From Pigoraptor chileana (taxonomy: Eukaryota; Opisthokonta; Filasterea), in assembly GCA_943704495.1 (NCBI GenBank), contig CALSCR010001798.1, positions 1 through 50,241 on the forward strand: 50,241 nt of DNA, written 5' to 3'. Position numbers and translations under genes: made by a program. The notes beneath the pieces are model-generated. The model did no database searches, was not told where the DNA came from, and worked only from the letters and a program-made list of their open reading frames with translations. The stretch's first letter is position 1, and every line of letters begins with the position of its first letter. Below are positions 22,992 to 37,545 of the stretch, piece by piece.

Positions 22992-23669
22992 CTACGCAGA
23001 AACTAAGAGATGGCATACATACAGAGTCAATGGCAATTCTCTCTCACCAGTGGAGCTACTCGGCCTGTCGACTTCATTATGCTCCCAAGCAAAAGCCGAT
23101 TCTCGTCGCAGGCGCTCGATGTGTTCGTCTCTTGATAGCCGAGGTCTCTCGGCCGTAGCCATCAATATGGCTTCCCGACGAGCCCGCAGCGCTTTTCCCA
23201 ACCGCTTTTCGTAGGAACTGATGCTCCAAAGTTGAATCGACGTGACGATCCCAAAGAACACAACGAGGGCAACAAAAACCTGAACGTTCGAATATCGTCG
23301 ATATTCCACGGGCGGCCATGTTCCTGTAGGATGAAACTCTCGACGCATTTCACATTCCCAGTGAGGCATATCTCCACGCGTCTGTCGCTGCTTCGCGTTC
23401 AGCAAGTCAAAATCGTATTCTTTGCGTCGCACGGGGTCACTCAACACTTTTTAAGCTTCCGTTATTGCAGCATAGTCACGAGACGCACCGTGATCGTGCG
23501 CTTGTCGAACGTCCGGATGATGAAGCTTCGACAGACGGTAAAATGCATTTTTAACATCTTCGGAGGAAGCACTGGCTTTTAACTCAAGGGCATTGTAGTG
23601 ATTTCGGCGGATTTGTTTTGCAAAATTACGGACAAAAAGGGACCCAGATAATGAAGATATTCGCAGCAT
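22992..23669 (-). pseudogene. Mitochondrial-type membrane J protein (DNAJC4-like) with one in-frame stop
   Basis: Start ATG at 23669 gives a basic, amphipathic leader (MLRISSLSGSLFVRNFAKQI) suited to mitochondrial import. A J domain follows: HYNALELKASASSEDVKNAF, the HPD motif in LHHPDV, then YAAITEA. At 23453-23451 the frame meets TAA exactly where the family has a conserved tyrosine, and then continues without shift as KVLSDPVRRKEYDFDLL, which is the normal end of a J domain. Downstream are a membrane helix (VQVFVALVVFFGIVTSIQLW) and a charged helical tail ending at 22992. Order and spacing match DNAJC4. The rest of the frame is intact, so this is a recent nonsense change, a sequencing error beside an A run, or programmed readthrough. 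Other genes here end in TAA, so the code is standard. Confidence 0.65.
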
Positions 23670-24509
23670 TTTATCCTGAGTTCAAATCAGTGAAACGTAT
23701 TTCGCTGTTTCATTGGGAGTTCTTTATTGTCAGGGTTGGTACACTTAGTCCGCGCTGGTGTTTCGGCAAATGGCCTGGCATGACTCATCATCAACACTGG
23801 CTTGTAAATTTGTTTTCTAATAATAAACGGCTGCTTTTCATCGCAAAACTAATCCTTGGGTGCCAGGTGCCGCAAAAGATTGTACTTTTCTTGCGTGTTT
23901 GAAGCTCGTTAAAAAGGAGGTGCAGTCCTAATGTTTCGTGTTTCGTGTGTGCTTACTCGCAATATCTACACAGTCGCCGCAGTGGGTACTGTGACTCTGA
24001 TGTGATCTGCCCAGCTCCTAACCCTACCCCTGTGTTTGTGTTTTTTGACCCGAATCCTCGGGCCACCTCATATTGCAAGCCAACATGCCAATAATTAGAT
24101 AGATAGATGTCTTGAAGCAAATGAGCGTGTGTGTTATCGCATCTCTGTCGGAGTGCATGCGGTCGTTAAGTTGACTTCAACTTTTAGCATCAGTCCTTGG
24201 CACGGGCTACCCCGGATGAATCAGCAAAAACACAATGACGTATGTACCTCTGGACTGTTCTGATTGGCCACCCCGACATTGTTGAGGGGAGGGACGCGCG
24301 CCCCTGGTCAACGAAAGCAAGACGCGTACTTCAGCGTGCAGATCATATGCACTTGTAATGTATGACGGCACTCGCATTTTTTGTGCACAAATTAAGTCAT
24401 ATAGCTGATCTCTCTGTGGATTGGTTACATGGGGCGAATTCGCCCGTGAGGTTGCAACTTGGAGCACAATTCACTTATTGGATACTATTTCTGAAGTTGT
24501 GTTCTGAGA
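23670..24509. other. Divergent intergenic region between the J protein and Yippee genes
   Basis: These 840 bases contain no gene I can support. Short open frames on both strands have no recognisable content. A GATA-rich tract (TAGATAGATAGAT) lies near 24098. A CCAAT-type inverted motif (GATTGG) is at about 24260. Confidence 0.4.
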
Positions 24510-25262
24510 ATGGGGCTCCTTTTCCTTCAGTATCTGTCTGGCAAGAGAATATTCACATGCTCCGAGTGTGAGGCGCACCTGTCAAGGCACGAGGAAATTA
24601 TATCGAAGGTGCATGGCTGAACAGTTGTATAATATATTGAACGGATGCTAATGCATTTGCTGTGCCGGCTGACACCACGACCAATCATGCACTTTGAATT
24701 CATGCAGTCATTTCATGGCGCTCATGGAAGGGCCTATCTGTTCAATCAAGTGTGAGTTGTTTGTGGCGTCGGTACTGATTGTGGCATTTTTTCCAATGCG
24801 AGCGGTCTCTAATTGATCCATAAAATATTTCGTTGCAGGGTAAACGTGTCGGTTGGTCCAGCCGAGGACAGAGTTATGGTTTGTGCTATCAAAGTGTTTT
24901 AAATACTTCACTTATTGCGCCTGGCTTCTTCTGGGGAGCGTAAATGTGGCTGAACGTCCTTAATGTGTGTTTGCATCCATTTCCTTCTAATTTCGCAGAC
25001 AACGGGCCTTCACACTGTGATGGATGTCTATTGTAATAAGTGCCAAACAGTACTTGGTTGGAAATATGTGAGTACTCCATCTACCACATGTTCCAGGGCA
25101 ATTTCAGCCGCAAAAATGTTGGCAGCCACAGCTCATGAGCCGGCGGCTGGCCATCTTTGGATATTTTACTCGCAGGAGAAGGCTTTCGAAGAGAGTCAAA
25201 AGTACAAGGAAGGGAAGTTTATCCTCGAGAAGGCCCTCATTGCTGAAACCAATTCAGACTGA
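24510..25262 (+). CDS. Yippee-family zinc-binding protein (YPEL/Moh1)
   Basis: Five exons: 24510-24608, 24708-24751, 24839-24878, 24999-25067, 25176-25262; 112 aa, the usual Yippee length. The start MGLLFLQYLSGKRIFTCSEC mirrors fungal and animal members; the two zinc CxxC pairs are CSEC and CNKC, at the expected distance. Other blocks: LSRHEEIISKSFHGAHGRAY, VVNVSVGPAEDRVM, TTGLHTVMDVYC, GWKYEKAFEESQKYKEGKFI. The second exon's donor is GTGAGT at 24752, because only that choice restores the conserved VVNV. The family is linked to centrosome and GID ubiquitin-ligase functions; the specific role here is unknown. Confidence 0.95.
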
Positions 25263-26011
25263 CAACGTGGAATCTGATTTCGCTGCCGCTTGTAAATATT
25301 GCTCAGTGAGGGATATTCATGAAAGTTAGATTGTAAAATATGAAGGTAAACGAATGGTTGAGTGGTCTGCCAGTCTGAAACAGCTTGAGAGTCATGTGAA
25401 TAATGGTTGCAAGTGAATATTATTGCGTGCAATTACATGGCGTCGCAACTCAGTTTCGAAAATTGTATGAATGTGTGAGTCAGATTTGACGTTCGGACCA
25501 AGCATCAATGCTGTTACTAAGCTTACTGACGAAGTGGGTACCGTGTGGTGGTCAGTCCTTGGCTTCAGTTCCGGCAATTCGGAATCGGCAACGGCCGCCG
25601 GCCGCCAAAATCGTCGGTTTGGGCGCCAAAAAAATTTAAAACTCAGAACGGCGGTTGGGTGTAAAAGGTGGATTCTTGTACAACTAGATAAAAGGCTTCC
25701 AAATCTTCTCCACTTCTTGCGCATACTCAAGCTGTACTGCGTGCGCTTGGGAAATGTGAGTTATCGGATTTAATCTGCCCCCATCTACAATTTTTAATAT
25801 CATTTCATGACCAATAGTTGTCTTTGACATTGCAGGGTAGCGACCACATCATCTGGGCTCAGCGCGCAGATTATCCGCGCAGTACTACTGCCGATCGTTG
25901 CTCTCGAGCTGTTCCTCAATCTTCTGGTTGGTGTGGCAAGGTTGCATTGAGCGAGTGGCGGGAGTTGAATTCAGAGTCCTAATGTCATCCTTCCTTTGCT
26001 CTTTATTGCAG
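25263..26011 (+). other. Upstream region and possible 5' exons of the CDP-alcohol phosphotransferase gene
   Basis: Two possible exons, 25471-25755 and 25836-25940, have good splice borders (GTGAGT at 25756; TTGCAG before 25836) and stay open in the same frame as the downstream enzyme, which would extend it by 130 residues from an ATG at 25471. They encode nothing recognisable. The palindromic TTTGGGCGCCAAA at about 25619-25631 looks like an E2F site, and argues that part of this stretch is promoter and 5' UTR instead. I leave the choice open. Confidence 0.35.
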
Positions 26012-27168
26012 ATGAAGCTCTACGACAAAATTATCTACACTCCCCTGTATCATCTGCACGCTCCATTTGTCGCTATCATTCCCCGAACTGTTGCTGTTTT
26101 CGGAACAGAATGGACGGTGTTTACTGCGAACGGTGTGACCTATTTCCGCACAATCTTATTTGTGCCTATTGCGATTTGCCTGAAAAACAACTGGAATGAT
26201 TTTGCTTTCGGGCTTGCCGTTTTCCATGACTATCTCGACCACCTTGATGGAATTGTAGCAAAGGTACGTTGTTGTCGTTTTGTTGCATGGATGTGGGTGT
26301 TACAGAGCTGCTCTGAAATGTCATATGCTTCCCGGCCACAGGTCCAGAAATTGCGTGGCGACAGAGATGATCCCATACTCGGCTCTTTTCTGGATGCTTT
26401 TTGCGACAAGATTGTGAATGTGTTCAGCTTTTGGACAATCCTTATTTTGATGAATTACGGAGCAATGAGTTTTTGGGAATCCGCAACAGTGCTTCTCTGT
26501 GTTGGGCTCGTGATCATTTCGGAAGCTATCCTCGGCTATGTTCGTGTGCAAGATTATTTTCATACTCGATACAATCCTGATACTCCGCGTAACCTTGCGG
26601 CGTCCATGGAAGGAAAGCTGAAAGAGTGGGTTGTGTTTTCACGTTAATGTCGTTGCCTTGTTTGCTTTCCATCAACGCACGAGCTTTAATTTACGCGCTC
26701 TCGTCCCACAGGAAATTGGAATCGATGGGCATCATGTTTCTTTGCCTTGCGTTGAAGGAACCGAACATTTGGAAGCATTGGGGTGGGTATTGCTTTTGTG
26801 TTCACTTTTCTATGAATGTAATTCGCGAAACTGATTGAATTTTTATCCTTCGTGGAGCAGGGTCGTGGGCGGGTATTGGCTGTCTTGCGCTCACCGTAAA
26901 AATGGCTTACGCGAGTCTTGCGCACAAGATGGCCGCCCGTGGTGGCCATGCCCAGTCTGCCGCTGATTCTCCTTCTGAGCCGTCGGCCACACCCGCCGTC
27001 CGTGGACGAAAGCGGCAGAGCCAACCCGCGCCGCCAACGTCAACAAGCCCCGCTGGCAGAGGACGATCCACCCGCGCTTCTGCTGCGAGCCCAGCTCGAT
27101 CCGTCTCGCGGTCACCAGCACGCTCACGGTCGCCCGCGAGGCGCAAGGCTGCGGGGCTCGCAAAGTGA
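26012..27168 (+). CDS. CDP-alcohol phosphotransferase-family membrane enzyme with an SR-like tail
   Basis: Exons 26012-26263, 26342-26625, 26712-26782, 26861-27168; 304 aa from the ATG giving MKLYDKIIYTPLYHL. The catalytic signature D-x2-DG-x2-A...G-x3-D-x3-D is complete: DHLDGIVAK, then a short insert, then ILGSFLDAFCDK. These aspartates bind two metal ions and the CDP-alcohol. Hydrophobic helices surround it (SFWTILILMNYGAMSF, ATVLLCVGLVIISEAILGYV). The exact substrate (choline, ethanolamine, inositol or glycerol phosphate) is not readable; it is not a close match to animal CEPT1 or PI synthase as I recall them. The last exon adds a 75-residue basic tail rich in SPAR and RS (VSRSPARSRSPARRK), unusual for this family. 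Two upstream in-frame exons may extend the N terminus. Confidence 0.8.
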
Positions 27169-27599
27169 GCTGGCAAGTGAGCTGGCACTCTGGATGTGCT
27201 CATCAAGAGCACTAAATGTACAGCCGGTTGTTCAATTTGCGTTAATTTGGCCGTGACTGACATTGAAATGAAAGAAAAGGCTGTGTCACGTGATACATAA
27301 CAGCCGCGAATTGGACTACGGTGTGTTTCTGGGCATTTTACTCCAACACAATCCAAATTAAATGTGCCGACGCCTGTGTGTGTGTCGGGTCCAAATTCGC
27401 CATTGGAGCCGACCAATCGGCACCACGCGCTGTGGCACCAATCATTTCTGTGCGTCCGTCAGTCGGTACGTTGCGGTGATGCCACGAGTGCCCCTGACAC
27501 CCGACTGGTCCAGCAGACCGGACAAGCGACAGTTTTTCTGCAAACAATAAGCAAAATCGGGTTTTAAATAGTTGCGCTCGTGCAGAAGGGTCGGTGTGC
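27169..27599. promoter_or_regulatory. Region between the CDP-alcohol enzyme and PHTF, with an E-box
   Basis: A TCACGTGA palindrome covers 27286-27293. A CCAAT motif occurs near 27410 (GACCAATCGG) and another at about 27440. No coding exon is seen. The region should hold the PHTF promoter. Confidence 0.4.
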
Positions 27600-30680
<3,081 letters not shown>

Positions 30681-31182
30681 GAGTACCAATACACGATAGG
30701 CTTCAAAACAACAAGTTTACAACCAAGTCAATATGCTCCTGCACGGGCTATCTGCGTCGTGAGGGTGGATCGAGCGACCATCATTATGCCGTTACTACCT
30801 TCACCTTTCAGCCGAGTGCGCCGACTAAAAATAGTTTCACTAAAAAAATTGAGTCTGAGGCTGGCCGGACCGAGACTCAGTGCGCCGTCTGATGTTGCCC
30901 GTGTGATGAGCCATATTGTTTAGCGCGGATCTTTAATCAGTCAGCAGTCAATAAGGTGTTCTGTGCGTGTCCTACCGAAGTGACTGGCAAGGCACTAGCT
31001 CTCTGCACATGCTGGGCTGCATATAACCAAAACGATAATTTATGTTTTGAAATCTGAGAAGTGAGGGCGGGAAATTTGTTGCCACACTTTCATACATTCG
31101 ATGCGCTCTGTGGCGGACTGCGCAGCCATGCAGGCCTAGTTGGAGGGGTTGGGTGCCGGATTGCCCGCACAATTTGCGGGAA
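30681..31182. promoter_or_regulatory. Upstream region of GCN2 with an E2F-like site
   Basis: No gene is seen in 502 bases. GGCGGGAAA at 31066-31074 matches the E2F core and lies 109 bases before the GCN2 ATG. Confidence 0.4.
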
Positions 31183-34100
31183 ATGCAGCGAAAAGAGTAT
31201 GAAGAAGTCCAGGAAAACGAATCCCAGGCACTTCAGGCGATATTTGGGGTGTGTATGCTGCACCCTCAGCCGTCCACGTTGAAACTGCATGTTGCATGCG
31301 ATACTTAACTTTTTAACTTACTCTCACTGCAGGAGGACTTTCGTGACATTCGGGGTGAAAACAAATGGAAGGTAAGTTATGTCGACTCGCAGCTCATTGA
31401 ATGAATTTTAATGGTGCCTTTGTTGCCTGCGTCTCATCGCATCCCTTGCTTTCTCTATAGACCCAACGACCTCCAGAGTTTCAGATTAAGCTCAGTCCAC
31501 ATCTCGCTGGGAACGAAGAGGCACATGTTGGACTTGAACTTTATTTCCGCATGCGGCGTCGCTACCCCGACAAGGTATTTTGTGAGCTGATCCCATTTCG
31601 GACATGCATGTGCTCTCCTTATGTTGCGTTGCTTAGCATACAGTTGCATGTTTCACGCCCCATCACTGGTAGAGATGAATACATTATCCGATTGTCTCGC
31701 ACTATGTGTGCTGCATATTTGCTGCACTAAGTGGGACACTTGTGGCGCTGTGTGCAGGTCCCCGAGTTCGAGGTGCGAAATGCCGTCGGGATATCCCACG
31801 CGGCGCAGGCCGAGCTGCGAGCGGCGCTGTTGGACAAGGCCGAGGGAATGGTCGGTAGCGAGATGGTCTTTGAGCTCACACAGCACGCGCGCGACTTTCT
31901 CGGCCGACACAACCACCCCAGCCTTTCATTCTACGAGGAGCACCGCCGCAACCAAATGCGCCTCCAGGATGAACGGGCGCGGGCAGAAAGCCGTGAATCG
32001 GAGCGGGCGAGGGCCATCTTGGTGGAAGAAAAGCGACGTGCAGTGGCCGACCACCGGGCGTTGCGAGGAGAAATCGCCCAGGCGCTCGCGGCGAGGGAGA
32101 CGGCTGCAGCAAATCCAAACGATCGCGATAATGCACTGGCGGCTGACTTGTCGAGTGGCGACGAGGCGGGGGATGGTGAGCGCATGTGTTTCTTTGTGAT
32201 CGCATATTCGTAGCTGTTTTGCTTGTTTTGTTTCTGTTTGTGAATGATGGCGGGAGTGCGCCCTCGAAGCTTAAGGGGATGTTGTGATTGCTGATTAACG
32301 CGAAGGGGTGGGGAATCAACGCAATTGGCGTGCGGCTCACCTATCGACTGGCATTCGACATCAGGCACGAGCCCTGCTCCACACAATGGCGGGGATGTAT
32401 CTTCAACACTACAACAACGGCAAGCAGTTGCCCCTGTGACCCTCTCGGGCGATGCGGCACCAATCGATCCTGGCGAGGTGCGTGTCGGAAAGTGTGTTTT
32501 ACGGACTCCCACCGAGGAGGCATATGTGGGAATGCTACCGTCGGGTGATCTCGCGTGTATTCGTAGTTATGTCGTGCGAGTAGGCGACGCCGCCGCACAC
32601 AAGATCACTGCTGGCGTCTCAGAGATTGTTGATGGTGTGCGTCGGCTTGTCAACCTACGAAATCCGCGCATAGTGTCGCTGTTGGGCGCATCTGCCTCAC
32701 ATGGAGAGGACGGTGCTGTTACACTCTCAGTCGTGGGCGAATTCGTGGGCGGTGGCACAATAGCGTCGCGTCTTGACGTTTTTGGTCGCCTAGAAGTTTC
32801 CACTGTCCGTCATTTCGGAAAATGTGTTTGTCTCGCGCTTGCATACCTGCACGATCAAGATGTCGCGCACGGTCACCTTGACGCGTCGTGTGCCCTGGTA
32901 GACTATGACGGAGGTATTCGCCTCGAGGGCTTTTTTGTGCGCTGGGCTGTCGAGCGTTGGCGCACTGCTGCCGCAGGACGTCGAAACTCTGGGGGCGTGA
33001 GGGGTGGTGACGAAGCGTTGACGCAGCTGGACGATGTGCGGTGTGCACCGGAGGCCAGTGGGCATCGGGGGCGCGGCAAGCCGGCAGTGAAGGGCGATAT
33101 GTGGGCATTTGGGTGTCTGCTCCTCGATCTTTGCCTCGGCACGTCTTACATTCCATCTGTCGTCGGATGCGGCGGAGGCAGTGGCCATCGCGGCGCGCCA
33201 CCCATTCCCGGCAGTCTCCCGGCTGCTCTGCGGGATGTCATCATTGCGTGTTTCCAACGGGTGGCTGACCGACCTAGCGCGCCAGAAGTGCTTCAAATGC
33301 CCTTTTTCGAAGAAACCGTCCCTCGAAGCGTGCTCAACCCTCCCGCCCTTGATGATGCGCTGGAGCGCGATGACGGTGATGATACCACGTTTCTCGGTGC
33401 TCAGAGCGAGCGTCGGGCCATTGTTGCAAAGGTACCTCATGTGGGACGCAACGGTGACACCGAGGCGGAGGCGGAAGTCCCGTCCACGGCGTCTATGTCT
33501 CGCTACCGGGCAGATTTTGAGGAAATTGCCTTCTTGGGTCGGGGCGGGTTTGGCGAGGTGCTCAAGGTGAGTGCTGATCGGAAAGGTCGCGCTGCCCGGT
33601 GCATTGTATTGGGATGTTTTGACGACCTCCATCATCGTTCTGTTATGTGAAGGTGCGGAATCGTCTCGACCTGCGATTGTACGCGATGAAAAAGATCCGG
33701 CTGAATCTTAAGGACAAGGAGATGACCGGGAAGATCACTCGTGAGGTGAAACTGCTGTCGCGTCTGCATCACGAATATGTCGTGCGGTAAGTGCGCTTGT
33801 CATGGCTATATATGGGCTCGCTGCGGTGTTTCATTCCACCTGCGTTGATCGGACTGCAACTAAGCCCTCTCTGCTTCTTGTTTGCAGGTACTATCAGGCT
33901 TTTGTGGAAAGCTCTAATGGAGACACTTGGAACTCCCTTACTGGAGCGTCGGCAATGAGTGACGATGCCGCAAGTGAAGCGGGCCATGGCGCTGCCTATG
34001 CGACGGATGATGAAAGCGATGACAGTGACAGTGACAGTGACAGTGACGGCGGTGGCGATGGAACGTGTGGGTCCGACGCTGGCACCTCGTCGGAACCTGG

Positions 34101-37100
34101 ATCCATCGACCCCGATACTGCTGACAGTTACGGCTCACAGTCGAACGATGACGACATTGTGTTTGGTGATGATGAGGGAAAGCTCGGCATCGCTCACGCA
34201 TTTTCGCGTGCGGATGAAGCCACGGCTGCAACCACCGTCTCGACTGCCGTTGTGCGTGGCGAGACGGCACGCGGTGATGCCCACGTGCTCTACATACAAA
34301 TGGAGTACTGCGAGAACACCTTGCGCCACCTCATCGATCAGGGCCTGCCTAGCGATGTTTCAGCATCGTGGAGGCTTTTTCGACAAATCGTGGAGGGACT
34401 GGCCTACATTCACGGAGAGGGCATCACGCACAGGTAGCCCCACAGATCCTCCCTGCTTGTGCGATCTCATGTTTGCTGTTCTTGCATGCTGATGCTGTTG
34501 TTCTTAGACTGAGTTGGTGGGCAAAGTATTTGTTATTTTCTTATGCTCAACGCCCTTTCTTACACATTTTTCACCGTTTCGCAGGGACCTCAAACCGCAG
34601 AACCTCTTTCTCCTGAACGGCAACATCAAAATTGGCGATTTTGGTTTGGCGACATCTACAACCGGCGCTGGCAGAGATACTGTTGTACTAAATCACCAGC
34701 GGTCGATTGAGATGTCAGCGTCGGCTGCTGGCAGAAGAGGGCCTGAGGACGCATCGGACAACGCCGATAGCATGGCAAGCGGTGCTGCAGTGGGTACGAC
34801 GTTTTATGTTAGTCCTGAGCTTATGCGTCTACGCGCAGGCATGCGCTATAGTCAGAAAGTCGACCTTTACAGCCTCGGCATCATATTCTTTGAGATGTGT
34901 CACGCAATTGGGACTGGAATGGAGCGCGCAACGGTGCTCGGTGAACTTCGCCGGAAGGAAGTCGTGTTTCCAAGCGATTTCGACAAGGGAAAGCTGGCCT
35001 CGCAAGGTCTGTTATTTTGATGTTAATATCTGCGCTGAATGGCACACACACGCACGCACACATCCGCTCTTTCATTCTTTCGGCTTGCTTGTGGAATCCA
35101 CAGTATTGGGCCATGGCATACTGTTCTCGCTGCTCACGGCACCGATTGACGCATGTCATCCCCTCGCAGCGACAATCATCGCGCGCCTACTTGACCATGA
35201 TCCTCGTTTGCGCCCGACGGCAACGGAGCTGCTTGAGAGCGAGCTTCTTCCGCCGAAGATTGAGGATGAATCGATGAAGGAGGTGACGCGGCTGTTGACA
35301 CAGCGGAATACGCCAGCATACAACAGGTTGATGGGAAATCTATTCAGTCAGCCCACGAGCAAGACGCGGGAGTACACTTATGACCTAGAGATTGCCGGGG
35401 ATGGCCTTGGTCAGCGGTCCGCATTCGTGCGCGCACGTGTCAAGGAGCGAATTGCGCGGGTGTTTGCTCGTCATGGTGGGTTGTGTGTGCACTGGCGCCG
35501 TCAGGTTTGTTTATCACCATGATACACATGCATGTAATGCTCCGATTGGCAACAAGTCTCTTGTTAACTGTCTCCTTGTCGGCGGGTGTCTGCTGCATAC
35601 GGAACAATGCCTTGCAGGGGGGATCGAGCTGGAAACCTCTCTTCTTTCGCCCCTTAGTGATGCACATAGGCACGCAAACGAAGTCGTGCTGATGGATCAC
35701 GCCGGCGGGCTCGTCTCCCTCCCATATGATCATACCGTGCCGTTTGCGAGGAGGATCGCGCGGCAGGGTATCCAGACACTCCGCCGCTTCGCCTTTGGGC
35801 GGGTGTATCGCGACATTGCAGCCGATTGCCATCCGCGCGAGCTGTACGAATGCTGTTTTGACATTGTGGAGCATTCAGCCGCCGGTTTGGTCCCTGACGC
35901 CGAAGTGGCGCGCGTCGCATCTGAGGTGATTTCTGAGTTTGGTTTGCTCAAAGAGCGCCGATATCGACTGCGCGTAAACCATGCTGCCCTCGTGACCGCC
36001 ATCATGTCGGCGTGCGGCGTAGGACCTGCCGAGCACGCCTCCGTCTCGGAACTCCTCGCACAGACTGCGCGCATGGACATGAGCTGGCGCAAGACGAGAA
36101 ACGTGCTCGTACGCCAGGGCCGTGTCAGTCCGATTGTGGCCGATGCGATCGGTCAGTTTGTCACGGTGCGCGGGGACATGGACACTCTCGCCAAAACTGT
36201 GCGCCTTCTGACGACGCGGCAGATGGCGACGGCTGCCCTTACCCAGGTGGGTCAGGGGCTGAGGGATTTGCGGCGGTTTCAGGAGCTTGTCGCAGCATTT
36301 GGCCTTGAGCAGCCCGTGCTCTTTGACCTGGGCCTCCTCGTTAATGCCAATCTGTACAGCGGCATTATCTTTGCCTTTGTTGCGGACCCTGAGCAGGACG
36401 GTGCCGGTACGTCGGGATGGTGTGCACGTGGCGATATTATCGCGCACGGCGGCCGCTACGACGCACTTGTTGCTGAATTTCGCCCTCCCACCTCGCGATT
36501 GAGCGCCCCGGGAGCTGTCGGGGTTATAATTGACCTCAGCAAGATTACCTCCATGGAAATGGCAACCGAGAGCATGGGGAAAAAACACGTAGGGTGCGCG
36601 GATGTTCTTGTGTGTTCCGTCGGTAAGACATCGGTTGACGACCGCATTCTCATCGCCAGGGAGCTGTGGGGCGCCAACATACGGGCAGAGGTGGCATACG
36701 ATGTTGCGCACCCGCCCACCGTTGACGCAATGCAGGCTCGCTGTCGTGAGGCGGGCATACCCTGGATGATCGTTCTCAAAGACCGCTCGCTGAAGGAGGG
36801 CGCGGTTCGTGTGCGCAACGTGGAACTGCGCACTGAATCGGAGGTGTCTCGGCGTGACGTCTGCGAATTCGTCTCGCTGGCCATGCGTTCTCGCCGGGCG
36901 CGCGACCCGGTAACTGCAGGCGATGGCCAGGGCGAAGGTCACCACCACCACCACCATCACGACCACGCCCAGGGCGTCGCTGACGCGGGGGAATCGGTAC
37001 GAACGGCACGTGCTGCAGAGGTTAAGGTCTCTGTTCTTCCCCGTGACAAACTGCAGTCGCACCGGCGCAAGCGTGTCCAGGGCCTTGCCGCAGAGCGCGT

Positions 37101-37380
37101 CGCCACTGTTACGCGCGGTGGTAGTGGCGGCCGCCCCGTGCTCGCTGTGGATCTACCGGGGCCGCTTGTTCGCCTATTCGCAGCGTCGGCTGATGTGTCC
37201 AATCGCGACTCCATCAAGACTGTGTGTGACGCGAATCCCCGTTTCAGAGACCACATTGCGGAAATGTGGGAGTTTCTCGTCGCTGCATCAACCGATGCGC
37301 ATGTCGTGTTTCTTTACTCATATCGCGACGACGTTCTCGCCGCCGTTATCGTTCGCGTTTCACGCAAGGCAAACTCATAG
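31183..37380 (+). CDS. EIF2AK4: eIF2-alpha kinase GCN2
   Basis: GCN2 senses uncharged tRNA and stalled ribosomes, then phosphorylates eIF2-alpha. Ten exons: 31183-31248, 31333-31371, 31461-31574, 31758-32175, 32365-33566, 33653-33786, 33888-34433, 34585-35006, 35170-35475, 35618-37380; 1669 aa (human 1649). Order: RWD domain (ENESQALQAIFG to FLGRHNHPSLSFYEEHRR), a charged coiled linker, a degenerate pseudokinase (about 150-460), the kinase (glycine loop FLGRGGFGEVLK, lysine in YAMKKI, THRDLKPQN, IGDFGLAT, YVSPEL), HisRS-like domain (LMDHAGGLVSLPYDHTVPFA, YECCFDIVEH), and C-terminal domain. The kinase has the insert typical of GCN2, here very acidic (repeats of DSDSD). A His-rich run (36939-36965, seven His then Asp-His) sits between the HisRS-like and C-terminal parts. 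Confidence 0.96.
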
Positions 37381-37545
37381 CTGACAGCACTTGTACATAT
37401 AAAATAGTGACCATAGATTTTCCGCGTTGGTTTTTTTATTCCTCATTTTGCTCCGTCGGACTCTGCAACCTGCTCTTCCAGGGATCGGATGCGAGTTTGC
37501 GGTGGGTGAAGCGACGCTATGGCCGATTGGGCCTTATCGCCTGCT

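Noticed and set aside
23451-23453. Alternative genetic code in which TAA is read as an amino acid
   Set aside because: Several intact genes here end in TAA at the expected family length (EEF1AKMT4-like, DRAM-like, ISCA1), so TAA is a stop.
22261-24509. tRNA, snRNA or other structured RNA genes in the AT-rich spacers
   Set aside because: I found no T-loop GTTCRANNC with a matching acceptor stem and no recognisable snRNA box; a covariance-model scan would be needed to exclude them.
35875-37062. A 395-codon minus-strand frame across the GCN2 HisRS-like region
   Set aside because: The plus frame aligns with GCN2 along its whole length; the antisense frame has no motif.
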